From Gnetum montanum (taxonomy: Eukaryota; Streptophyta; Gnetopsida; Gnetales; Gnetaceae), in contig MNCI01009318.1 in NCBI GenBank assembly GCA_015680685.1, positions 63,018 through 127,017 of the forward strand: DNA of 64,000 nucleotides, read 5' to 3'. Each line of letters opens with the position of its first letter. Position 1 is the first letter of the stretch. This document shows, piece after piece, positions 46,637-58,641 of this stretch. The notes beneath the pieces are model-generated. The model was not told where the DNA came from. It made no database searches and saw only the letters and a program-made list of their open reading frames with translations. The position numbers and the translations under genes are program-made.

Positions 46637-49600
46637 TTAGCATAGGTGGCCATCTCCCCCATGACCGAGTTGGAAGGAGGAGATCTGAAATAGTGAGCAA
46701 GGTCGTCCCTTCTTAGAGGTCTTATGTTCACTGGCTGTTCTAAGTTCATGGAAGGGTTTGGTTTGTTGCACATTGACTAGTAATCTCTTATCAAGGCTCT
46801 CAAGTTTGTCTATGGTCATGGCCCTTGAAGGAAAGGTTGTATGAATAATGTAAGGGCCTTCCCATAGTGTTTGAAATTTTGTGCGTTGTGGCATATGTGT
46901 GGGGTTCCAGTAAAGAACCTTATCTCCTGGTTGATACTTAACCTTTCAAATTTTCAAGTTAGGACATTGCTTGTTATATGCCTTGTGAAACTCATTTGAT
47001 GATAGGGCAGCTAATTGGTTTTCATCTAGCATGTTTAAAGTTTCCAACCTTTGTTTTTGTGCTAGATCAAGGTCGAGGTGGAGGTCACAAGCCATGGATA
47101 GTGTACAGAGTTCGATTTGAATCGGAAGTGTTGGAAGCTTTCTGTACACTAACTCATAGGGAGAGTAGCCTATAGGGAGTTTCCAAGTAGAGTTGTCTGC
47201 CCAAAGAACATCATTCAGTTTAGTGCTCCAATATTGCCTATACTTGCTAATTTTCCTTGTCAATATTTTAGTGATCTCCCTGTTCATGACCTCAGCTTTT
47301 CCATTAGCTTGGGGGTGATAAGGTGTAGTCAATTTATGTTCAACCCCTAAGCAGTGCATTAACTTTTGAAAAGTTGCACCTGTGAAGTGTGTTCCATTAT
47401 CCAAGATAAGTGCACGTGGCACAAAAAACCTATTTACAATTTTTTGTTGCACAAATCGTGCAGCTGTAGATGATGTGCAGTCTGTAACAGCAGCTGCTTC
47501 AGCCCATTTCATTAGATAGTCTATGAAAACTATGATGTAGGCTTTTCCATTGGACATTGGTGTAATGGGCTCCATAAAGTCTATTTCCCAAATGTTGAAG
47601 GGTTCTAAAGGTTGAATCCATTATTGTGGACCCTCCATTCTAGCAGTCATTCCCCCATCACATTGGCAGCGCTCACAAGATCGGACAAATTGATGGGCAT
47701 CCCGAAATAATGTTGGCCTGTAATATCCTGCAAGTAAGATCTTAATAACCATTTGTCTCCCTGCATAGTGACCCCCACAAGGGCCCTCATGAGCATCTTG
47801 GAGAACTCTCAGTTGGTCCACCTTGGGCACGCACCATCGAACCAAGCCATCAAGACACACTTTGTAAAGTTGTCCATTGATCTCCATGAAATACTTGGCT
47901 CTGTGAAGAAACTATTGTTTCTTCCTAAAGTCCAGCTCTTGTGGTGTTTGTTGGGTAAGGAGATAGGTGAGAATGCTACTATACCAATTCGTCTCTGTGG
48001 GTTGGTTATTCACTACACCGGTAAAGAGGGCTTCATCAGGAAAATGATTGGACATTACATATTCATCCTCTTTGTTGTCCCAGTGCAACCGAGATAAATG
48101 ATCTACAACTATGTTCTCAGTGCCCTTTCGATCGATCATCATTAGATAGAACTCTTGTAGGATTACCAGCCATCGTATAATATGAGGGCTAACCGTTGGC
48201 TTATTCATGAGGAACCAGATTGCACTATGATCCATATGGATGAACACTTTGTAACCTAACACATAGTGCCTAAACTTATCCAATGCAAACACTACAGTCA
48301 TTAATTCTTTTTCTATATTTGTGTAGTTAAGTTATGCATCAGTGATACTCCTACTTGCATAGTGGATGTAGTAAGGACGTTTTTGGTCATCTAACTATGT
48401 AAGTACAGCTCTTAAGGCATAATTGGATGCGTCGGTCATTATATGGAATGGTCTAGACCAATCAGGAGCTTGTAGAATGGGAGTTTCTACAAGCTTTTTT
48501 TTCAGAGTTTGGAATGCTCATTCACATTCCCTGGTCCATTCGAATGGTGCATCCTTCTTTGTTAGCTCTACCAATGATTTGGAAATCTTGGAGAAGTTCT
48601 CAATGAATCTCCTATAATAGCCAGTGTGTCCAGGAAATGACCAAATGTCTTTGATAGTTTCCAGTTGACGAGTGATTCCGTGGACGACCCTAACTTTATT
48701 TGGGTCTACCTCTATTCCTAAATGTGAAACCTTATGCCCAAGTACTATGCCTTCTTGGACCATTAAATGGCTTTTCTGCCAGTTGAGCCTTAAGTTGATT
48801 TCTACGCATCTTTTCTGCACTTACTCTAATTGGTCCAAGGCTTGATCAAAACTTGTTCCATAAGTGGAGAAGTCATCCATAAAGAATTCCACTCTGTTTC
48901 CTATCTGCAGTTGGAATATGCTTAGAACTAGGCGTTGAAATGTGGCAGAGGCATTGCATAAGCCAAACAACATTTATTTATATGCAAACATTCCCCAAGG
49001 ACTGGTGAACATTGTCTTAGCTTGATCTTCTAGGGCTATCCGTCTTTGGTTGTATCCACTATAGCCATCTAGAAAACTATAATAGCGATGCCTTGCTATG
49101 GTGTCTAAGACTTGGTCAATGAATGACAATGAAAAGTGATCCTTAAATGTTGTCATATTCAGTAGCCTAAAATCTATGCACATCCTCCATTTGTCTCCCT
49201 TTTTCGGCACGATCACCAGAGGGCTAACCCATTTGCTATCAACAATGGGATATATGAACCCAGCCTTAAGAAGCTTTTCTATTTCTTCTTTTTCTACTTG
49301 CTTCAATTTTGGGTTCAATCTCCTCTACGATTTTTTTTGAGGTTTCATGGAGGGGTCAATGTAAATCCTATGCTAGCATATACTAGGATCTATTCCAGTT
49401 AATTTGGGGTATGACCAGGCAAAGGCTTTTGACCACTTGTTTATCACTTTTAGCAGGCTTCCTTTTTGTTTGGAAGCAAGTCTTGCATTGATGATTACCG
49501 GTTTTCCATTTTTGAGGGTCATATGTTCCAGACCGGTGGGCAATGGTTTCAAATCTAGGGGCTCTTATTTAAAGTTTTCAGGAATTTCCAACTTCCCCCA

Positions 49601-49737
49601 GTTAATGCTTTCAAGGTTAAGGCTTGGAAGTTGGTAGCGAACTTTCTCTAGTGTATCTATGCTTTCAATGTGAGCACAAGTTATTCCCTTAGTTAGTTCC
49701 ATGCATGTTAGTAAGTTTCTCTATTGATCAGCCATTA
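46637..49737 (-). pseudogene. Athila-type element D pol (RT, RNase H, integrase)
   Basis: This is the best-kept Athila pol in the window. In minus sense: RT from about 49640, with WVSPLVIVPKKG and the active site FMDD intact at 48872-48877, FMDDFS being typical of the lineage. RNase H (48301-47912) has HMDHSAIWFLMNKP and VVDHLSRL. The integrase zinc region (47887-47621) has His-His and CERC. The integrase core (47575-46946) has FIDYLMKW, ILDNGTHF and NGKAEVMNREI, the D,D,E acids. A C-terminal WEGPYII segment (46894-46637) follows, with no chromodomain. Several stops (for example near 48300, 48500, 49320, 49560) interrupt it. It is cut at 49737 by element E, so protease and gag are missing here. 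Confidence 0.85.
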
Positions 49738-51376
49738 TGAAACACCACAAAAATTTGGACCTAACACTTTCAGACAAGAATCGAGCTAAGTCATGGTGCT
49801 TCCCAACATGACCGAAACCCGCGAGCTTCACAAATAGCACCAAATGGAGTCGAATCAAGCAAGTAAAAGTTCCCCAAGATCCATTGGAGACTACATCAAC
49901 ATCTGGCAACACGAAGTACAAGTTTCAAACTCAAAAAACTTAGTTTTGACTAAGTATACTTCCTGCACATAGGCCTGCATGCCCAGCATGCATCTCAGCG
50001 TGCAACAACTTTTGGGCCCCAAAAATGAGCCAAAACATGCCAGAATTGAGCATCTGGACCCCCCAGGACCTTCACCAGGGTCCTTAGTAGCTCTCAAACA
50101 CCTGAAAATCAAATTTTGGGCTCCAAATGATGGGTTTTCAATTGTGCACGTCCAATGTACACGCCTAGCATGCACGCCCAGCGTGCACCATCAAGGATCT
50201 CTTAGAACAGGAACCCTAGAACAAGATCTCCACCTACAATCGACTCTCAGAGGCAAGACAACTGTTAGGCATCATCCCAGGCTCCCAAAAATGAATATTC
50301 AACGTTGAAATGATGCACTTCCATGACCTATACGCTGAGCATACATACTCTGCATGCCCAGCGTGCACACCCAAGGTGCACAACCAAAAGTGAGGCCGAT
50401 TAGGCGATTCAGCCAACCTGCATGCTGACCTGCATGCCCAGCATGCAGCATAGTGTACACCAGTTGAAGCCTTCCAAAACCATGTCAGATCAAGTCCAAA
50501 TGAGCTGAAAATCCACAGGCAACATTCTCATGACACCAGAGCCGAAATCCAAGGGCCAAGTTCAAGATTTTCTATTGTAATAGTAGTGTTCATTTGTAAA
50601 GTTCAATTCTTCTGTGTTGGTCAAGTCTATACGCTGGGTTCACACGTCTAACGTGTACAAGTTGGTATGTAGCACGTTGTACAGTTGTAACATTCTTTGC
50701 ACTTGGGCAACACAGCCACATGTCATCCGACCTGAAATTTTCTCACCCACGGCCACTCATACCCTTCCAGATCCAAATCTAACACCCAAGATCTCATAAA
50801 AATCCCAATTTTTCACTAGATCGGGGGTCACAATTTTTTACACATAGACAAAAAAGAAAATAGAAACCTGGGACATTGAGAAAATCTGGACACTAATCCT
50901 ATACGCTAGACTTCTACCCTGCATGCTGACCATATAGCCTTCACGCTATGCCTACAATCCAAACTAGCATACCATCATCCCTCTGCATCCACCAGGGCTT
51001 TTCATCCACCTTGTGTTAGATCCACAACTACGTTCATACCGGTGCACTATAATCTCCATTTTGCAATAAAGTTGCTTCATTTCTGGTCAAGATTTGTTAC
51101 AGTTTTCATTCATTCTTGTTTACATTTTTGCTTATATTCTTGCACGTTTATGCTCTGGTTTACATTTATTACGTTGTTTACAAATAACCCAGCGTATTGC
51201 ATATTGGCATACGTTTGGGAAAATCCTTGTCTGATCCGCGTGTGGACCACCCAAGGTACTCTACCTTCGTCAGTTCCAGTTCATCCTCAAGCAAAGGTAG
51301 GGTCTTTTGTGCCCATTTGTAGATCTCTCGATGTCTGTTCCATTCCAACCTCACACTGATGATCTTATATAGTACA
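49738..51376 (+). repeat. 5' LTR of Tat-type element E
   Basis: It starts TGAAACACCACAAAA and ends ATAGTACA, about 1,639 bases, homologous to the LTRs at 5075 and 11704 in reverse orientation but longer. It contains a cluster of GCGTGCAC/GCATGC/GTATAC words (49970-50670). It interrupts the pol linker of element D at 49737/49738. The 3' LTR lies beyond the window. Confidence 0.85.
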
Positions 51377-51381
51377 GAAAA

Positions 51382-51398
51382 TGGTGCTAGAAGGAGGG
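51382..51398 (+). promoter_or_regulatory. Putative primer-binding site, element E
   Basis: TGGTGCTAGAAGGAGGG lies five bases after the LTR end. It begins with TGG, as expected for pairing to a tRNA CCA end, and the same site is found in the nested element at 11682-11698. Confidence 0.6.
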
Positions 51399-51730
51399 CC
51401 TCTCGTTGCTTAAATCTACTCTAATCCACCATAGATCTCTTCAGATCCGCTAGTCCATCTCATAGATCTTCTCTTTGTGATTCACGATCTATAGTTGGCT
51501 TCCTCAGATTTACACTTTGTTAGCATAGATATGATTTTAAACCTTTCAAGTCTACACCCTGTTCAACCGAATCTGCTGCAATCTTAGCGTGTATACGTTG
51601 CCAAGCCCATCTGCACGCTATCCACTCTAGCTGTACTCTACCTATTCATCCTGTATGCTGATTGTTAAAGCCTGTACACTGGGGATTCAGTCCATACGCT
51701 GTGGACCCAGTCTGCACACTACGACATGCT

Positions 51731-52040
51731 GCCAGACTTAGGTATATGCTGTGCATCCAATCTGCATGCTGCCAGACTTAGGTATACGTTGTGCATCCAG
51801 TCTGCACACTACCAGACTTAGGTATACGTTGTGCATCTAGCTTGCACACTGAGGGTGTATGCTGTGTAGACAAGCTTGCACGCTGAAGGTGTATGCTGTG
51901 TAGATAAGCCTGCACGCTGAGGGTGTATGCTGTGTAGACAAGCCTATACACTGAAGGTGTATGCTGTGTAGACAAGCCTGCACGCTGAGGGTGTACACTG
52001 TGTAGACAAGCTTGCACACTAAGGGTGTACGCTAACAAGT
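51731..52040 (+). repeat. Leader minisatellite: 40-base then 34-base units
   Basis: Three 40-base units (GCCAGACTTAGGTATACG...) at 51731-51840 are followed by about 5.5 units of 34 bases from 51841 (CTTGCACACTGAGGGTGTAT...TAGACAAG). Units contain the same GTATAC/ACGCTG words as the LTR. A minus-strand open frame (51778-52071) with a repetitive peptide is a by-product. Confidence 0.82.
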
Positions 52041-52127
52041 ATACCCATTTCATACTTGGCCAAATTTTCACTTGTACACGCTGACATTGTCTCCCATCTA
52101 CCTCGTTACACTTAGGACCTTTTCATC

Positions 52128-55100
52128 ATGAATACTACTAATACCAATGTTTCAACCAAGCCCACTTCAGATATCATTGGCCCCACGGCAATGCCGATAC
52201 CCATCATGCAACCCATAGGAGCCCACAGTGAGGTCAACCCCCAGGGGGGACCTTGTCAATCTCTTAGACTACAAGGGAAGAATCCATCATTTAATGTCAT
52301 AACACAAGAACAATATAATTTTATATGTGTAAAGATCCAAGCTGGTTTGGCAGTAGATTAAACTGAACTAGAGGCTAAGAAACAGTATGAACTGATTCAT
52401 AAGGGAGGACATGAGTTCATCCCCTCCCCATATGACATCATCCCTCTTCCAGAGCACTACTTTGAGCTCATCTCACAGCTCCTCCTAGTAAGGAGTCAGT
52501 CTCTGGACCAGTCCATAGTAAATCCTCAATTAGAAGAGGAGGATGACTTTGCAGCTCAGTTCGAACATGAGGATTCGTACCATACTCTCAGTCCACATAC
52601 TTATGCAAACCTATTATTTCACCCTTTCACAGGGGAGACTATGTCCCTCCATTCATTTAAAACCACTCAAGCACATGTGCCTCAACAGGAAGCATCCACT
52701 CTTATTCCCATTCTCCCTGTGACCGATACTCAATTCAATATACCCATCCCCACTATTCCTCCCGTCACCATGTTACCCCCTCTCTTAGAAGCACAACCCC
52801 AACAACACCCCCCTCAAACTCATGTAGGAGTGACCTTCCCACCCCAAGTGATTGGGATGCTGTTTGTGATAACTACTTCTACATCTGCTCACTATATACC
52901 ATAAATTCAAACCCAAGGGACACCCTTCACCACTTCAACTCAACAAGTTTAGGGTGTTCCCTCACAAATCATGACTGGACAGTGGGCTGTGACTGGCATG
53001 CAACTACATCAACCCCCTCATTACAACATACCACCTCCTACAATTCCACCCATGAACATCCCTCAAGTACAACAGCAACAACAACAACAACCCTTTCCTT
53101 ACAGTATGCCACCCTTAGTAGCACCTACCATGAATATTCCACAAGTGCAATCTCCAACCACTCAACTTTCTTCTTTCCTGCCCACCACACAACAATCTAA
53201 CTTCCATACTACACAACATAACCAACCTTCCATTTCACCTAGTGTCCAGGACTAGGCCGAAGCTAAAAAGATGATGCAAGAACTCACTGATGAGGTAAGA
53301 CGCCTCAAAACGGCCAACAATGAAGAGCTTAAAGTATTAGACTTCTACCAAGACGATCCTATTAGCTCTTCGGCACCGCCATTAACCCTGCCCAAAGGAG
53401 TTTCTTTGCCTCAACTAACCAAAAAACATGAGGAAGGAGACCCCAATGCCCATCTGGTCACATTTAGACTAGAATTTTTATTGCTTTAGGCATGGCCCCA
53501 TGCAATCTTACATGTTTTCGCCATGTCCCTCACTGCCAGAGCATTAGACTGGTACCGAGCCTTGTCTCGTAACTCCGTATCCTCTTTGGAGGATCTCTTA
53601 CATCAGTTCGTTACCAGGTTTAAATACAACCTAAAACCTGAAGCATCCTTGGATAGTCTGATACAGGTCAAACAAGCACCGCTTGAACCTATACAAAAAT
53701 TTATTCAGAGATGGAGCATTGCGCTAAATGAACTTCATGAACCAATCCCCGAAACATACTTACTCACCATCCTAAAGGAAGCTGTAAATGATTTTGTGAA
53801 ATCTAAACTGTACTATTTAAATGCGTGCACTCTAAGCCAAGCTTTCGTGCAAATAAAGAACATAGAAGAGGTGGCCCAAAATAGCCATGACCCTACTTAC
53901 TTAGCCTTTAAAAATCAACACACTAAAAGGGACAAAGAAAACGCTAAGGCAACAGTAGAAGCAGTAGTAGAAAATCAACAAACAAGTACGAGACAAGAAG
54001 GTAAACCACCTACTGTCCCTACTAGCTATACTAGACCTGCTCCCGCTACTACACCCGGACCATCCACATCACAAAATGCTACATCGGGTCATGCGAGAAA
54101 CTTTGAGAGGAGAGACCCCTCTCAATACACACCATTGCCCATGAAACCTTCACAATTATTTGACCAACTCTTGAAGGCTGGGCTAATGAAACATAAACAA
54201 TTGTCCCCCATGCAAATTCAAAGACATGATCGATTCTATGAATTGGTTGAGAACCCAAGCTTGGCAACACCGGATGAGCCCCTAGTTTCAAGAGGCTTTA
54301 GACTAGACCGATTTTGTGAGTACCACCAACGTAATGGACATGGCACTAACTATTGTTTCACCTTGAAACAAGATATTCAAAGAATGATTGATGGAGGTGA
54401 GATCACTTTTGATGAGGCCAACCTGGTCAAACCACAAAACCAGTCCATGGGCATATATAAAGATCCCCTAAACACTAAAGAAGTGCCATACACAATTAAC
54501 ACCATCTACGTAGATAATAACTATGAAACACCAAAGAACCCCTTTGTAGTTCATGTTCCCTCTACTGCACTGACATCGCCTCAACCTTCATATCTCCCAT
54601 ATGATCCTCCTACCCCGCAAAAACCATTGGTCATCCGAGTACCTCCCATAGTGGCAACAACACACGTATCACCCCAAACCAAACCATTTGTTGTTCATGT
54701 GCCCTCTACTGATACAACCACTAGTATGACACCATCAAACTGACCCACTCCCTTCATGGTCTGGGTGCCACTAGCAGTTGCTATGACAGAGGTATCAACT
54801 ACAAATTGCCCAACCCCGTTTGTGGTCAAGGTGCCTAGGCAGTCTGATGTCCAAGCTCATACACCTTAGACACAACCCCATCCCATCCCATTCGTCATTC
54901 GAGTCCTGAAACAACCCCATATTCCAACCCAAAATGTTCCCACACAACCCACACGAGAATGCCTGGTAGATAAGCTCACCAGGGAATGTTTGGAGAAGGA
55001 ATGTCAACGCCTTGCACTGGGGCCCCCAAAACCAACTCCATTAAGCGCAATACCTATGGCTCCTTCTAACAATGAGCCAAGCATGAGTTATAAAGAGGAA

Positions 55101-56135
55101 AAATCAAGAATACAACACATTTCAAACCCAACAATCATGAAAAATAACATGAAAGTTACCCCACGTGAGATACAACTGTTAGGTCCAATGGATCAAGTGG
55201 CTTTGGACAAGAATATACCCAATGGTAAAGATTTAGCTAACACCCTAACACAGGTTATGCAAGCCCTTAAACAAAAGAATACATCATTAAGCTTGTACAA
55301 CCTCATATTGGCTTTGCGAGTTCATTGCAAAGTCTTAGTACAAATGTTAACATCGATCTCAGTTAGCGAAAACCTACCTGCAAATGAACCTTCTATACAC
55401 ACGATAATGTCTACATGACAAGGATCCAAACCTAAATCATTAGGATTTCACCTCGAAAACATTAAGATCAATGAGAAAATTAGAGATGTCACCCACGAAC
55501 CCATGTTTATAACCATACGAGTTAATCAGTTCAAAATACATCGAGTACATGTAGATGACGGAGCAGCTAGAAACGTAGTGCCTTATCCTGTCATTGAACA
55601 GTTAGGGCTTACAAAATTAATTAAACCGACATCTAAAACATGCCTGAAATCATTTAATGGGTCACGAGTAGTGGTTAAAGGTACATTAACCTTGGATTTC
55701 ATAGCAGGGAATCGATTCCCCACATCCACAGACTTTAGAGTTATTGATGAGATGCCCAGTTTTAACCTAATTCTAGGATGACCCTGGTTAGCCCAGCTAA
55801 AAGTGGTGTCTTCCCCCATTCATCAAAAGATTCACTTACCCTATGAAGGGGGTGAAATCATTATCCATGGGGATACTACTACATCCACCATCACATCTCA
55901 CACGGAAGCAAATCAAGGCTCTGAAGTTAAATTTGAGGAGCCTGAACAAGAGGACACCCCACATGAGCATAAACTTGACAAAATTTCTGAAAAACCCATA
56001 CCAAAGGAAACAAATGAAACCCAAAGTGATGACCAACACATAAATCATGGTCCCTCAAAAACCAAGGAAACACCACCTAACCCAGAAACATCTGAGGATA
56101 CTGACTCAGAGCTTACTCCGCCAGATGTCTCCTAG
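52128..56135 (+). pseudogene. Gag-protease of Tat-type element E
   Basis: From the ATG at 52128 to the stop at 56135 all recognisable segments are in one reading frame, broken only by stops (near 52360, 52903, 52950, 53255, 53488, 54742, 54868, 55416, 55780). The gag N-terminus is Pro/Gln-rich. The capsid block (ALDWYRALSRN, FVTRFKYNLKPEA, VKQAPLEPIQKFIQRW) is at 53540-53760. A Cys-His knuckle (CEYHQRNGHGTNYC) is at about 54316-54357. The Pro-rich linker has repeated PFVVHVPS units (54540-54730). Protease: VDDGAARNV at 55551-55577, then FNLILG. Where this frame has a stop in ILG-stop-PWL, the nested element has Arg. The acidic Glu/Thr-rich tail runs to 56135. Confidence 0.85.
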
Positions 56136-56249
56136 TCAGAGCTACCATTCAATGTAATTAGCAAAGGAGATGTCGAGTATTGGATCATACCCATTAAACC
56201 CACTCCTAACATAAAAATGAGAAAATCAAAAAGTTATTAAACAATTAAC

Positions 56250-56530
56250 AAACTATGACAGTCCGCAAAGACGTTAAACTATGATTTTCCGAAATGACGC
56301 TAAACTACACATGTCTGGAATGACATTAAACTATCGCATGTCCGCAATGACATAAAACTAGCCATGGTCAGAAATGGCTGGTTTACATCAAAACCCATCT
56401 TATTAGTTGATATCCCTTTGGTTTATTGGTAGCCCAAAATGACCTTAAACTAGAACAATCACGTCGCAGTCCATCATGACTTTAAATTGACACACACGTA
56501 CGTATGGCTCGAAATGGCCTTAAACTAGAG
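56250..56530 (+). repeat. TAAACTA-type array after protease, element E
   Basis: Units of about 30-45 bases with CCGCAATGAC(A/G)TAAAACTA- and TGACGCTAAACTA-like cores. Equivalent to 7520-7760, which follows protease in the nested element. Confidence 0.7.
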
Positions 56531-56925
56531 CAAGTTTACTTTCGTTTGTCTCAAAAGTTTAAATTCCCAGTTTACATTCTAAGATTACATCTTTGCAGTA
56601 CAAGTTAGGCTTTCCTTTATGTTTACTATGGCACAGTTATCGTTTAGGTTACATTTGCACTTTATTTCATGTTTACACTTAAACAAAAAATAAGCAAAAA
56701 AAATTTCACTCCATGTCCCTACATTATTTCTTTTCAACATTCAGAAACAACAAAAAAAAAAAAAAACAAAACTAGAATATGAAAACAACAAAAAATATAT
56801 AAATATGTAAATAGATGATTACAAGAGTTAACCAAGTTTACGCATCTGTTCATACATAACCCAAAACAAAAAATTCTGTTTACGACCCACAGAAACATAA
56901 CTAATGACAATGCCAAATTTAAAAA
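56531..56925. other. A-rich spacer
   Basis: AT-rich, with poly-A runs at 56750-56766. No gene recognised; it would be the 3' side of the minus-strand gene ending at 56926. Confidence 0.45.
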
Positions 56926-58610
56926 CTAAACATCAGGATCAGGAGGGGCTTTCCCCTCAAAATCCCCCACATCATGAGTTTCCCCTCCACTGGAGCCACC
57001 TTCGTGGCCACTGTCACTGCCATGACTTTGTAGAAAAGTAAAAGAAAATAATTAACCAAAAAACAAAAAAGGGGGATAACATTTTTTTGCTAAAAATGAA
57101 TAAAAAGTTACAAGTTTAAACGACTTACCGAAGAGGATCCTCTTAGACCAAACTCCAGCTGACGAAGGATTTCTTCTTTAGGGACACTTGCCTAGTCGGT
57201 TCCATCAAGGCCTAGATCAATGTTGGCTAAGGCCTTCCATTTGTCCACAATAGACCAAGTAGAATGTTTAAGAGGAAACTTGCCTACAGAAATCTCCCCA
57301 GAAGCTATGGTGATTACTCTCTTGGGAGATTCCATCTCTACCACAGTGTGCCTAGCAAAGGCATCAAATGAAGATTGTAAGCCTAAACCATCTACAAACA
57401 TCTCCAATTGACGCTTTTCTATGGATATATCCTTTAATGATTTTTTATAATGGTACTTATGATTCTTTTCATCTTGGCCCCATTTCCGCACCTTAGAAGT
57501 GAAAGCTTTCCAATCTTGACACTTGAGATTCAGAAAATCAATTTGTGCCTTTTGCTCCACTAGCTCCCGAGTCATAGTTACTTGGCAGTTCAATAGACTC
57601 CAATATCTGGTATAAGTAACCTCGGAGGTTTTCCAAGGATGATCACCTATCAACCTTGCAAAGGAAAACTCATAGCATGACTTAAAGTCATCTCGTTCTA
57701 CTGATAGTTTGGCAATCTCTTTTTTCCCTACCTGAATTCGCAACCATAGCTTTTCGATGGAACGCCTACAGGTCCAAAGAGACTTGGCATTTTGCATGAC
57801 ACATTCTACCACCTCATCATAGATCTATCTTGGCACTTGCTCAATTTCTGATGGTAGTGCAGGTAGACTATCAATACAAGTGGCCTCGGATGGATCCCAC
57901 CTTAGTTTAGCACCTATCAATATAAGGAGAATATACATTAGACATTGGATAGTAGAAATAGATGCGAAAACAGAAAAACTCAAAACGATTAAAGCATGTG
58001 TACCTATTTCAGGATGAGTTTGTTGGATGCGATCAACTACCTCATTCATGATACCAAGGACAAAATCCATTTTACTTGGCATTTCGATCCAAGTAAAGGA
58101 TTCATTTGTAGGAGATGGACCAACTTTGGTGGTTGTTTCCATTGGAGTCTTCATCGTAGGTATTTCCGAATGAACATTAGGAGTCGTCCTGGTTTCGACA
58201 TCTGCGCCTTTGGCGGAAAAAACATAAAATTAAAACTCTAAATAATGGAAATGAAACAATTAAAAACTCAAATAAACATAATAAGGAGAACATACCAAAA
58301 TCCATTTCTTCTTCTGGATTCGGAGGATTACCAAAGTTTAACCTTCCTGCGAAGAAATCATCAAACATCTCATTAGCTTCATCTTGATCACTAGCGCCAT
58401 CTTTTTCCATGGTGACTTCCACTCCTTCTTTCATTTCTTTCCTTAGAGGGATGGGGATTTCCATCTTGTCATTACCCACTTCATCCTCCTCACCTTGGTT
58501 GGTAGGGACCTCTTCCTCCTCTATGATCGGTGCTAACCCCTCTCTTCCTACTTTAGGAGTTGGCTTTGATGACATTCATAAGTTCAAAATCAATTTGGCA
58601 TAAATGCCCA

Positions 58611-58641
<31 letters not shown>

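Noticed and set aside
51731-52040. CRISPR-like regular repeats of 34-40 bases
   Set aside because: The units are directly adjacent without unique spacers, in a plant retrotransposon leader; it is a minisatellite.
51778-52071. Minus-strand open frame with a repetitive 97-residue peptide
   Set aside because: It is the reading of the minisatellite on the other strand; no start context or homology.
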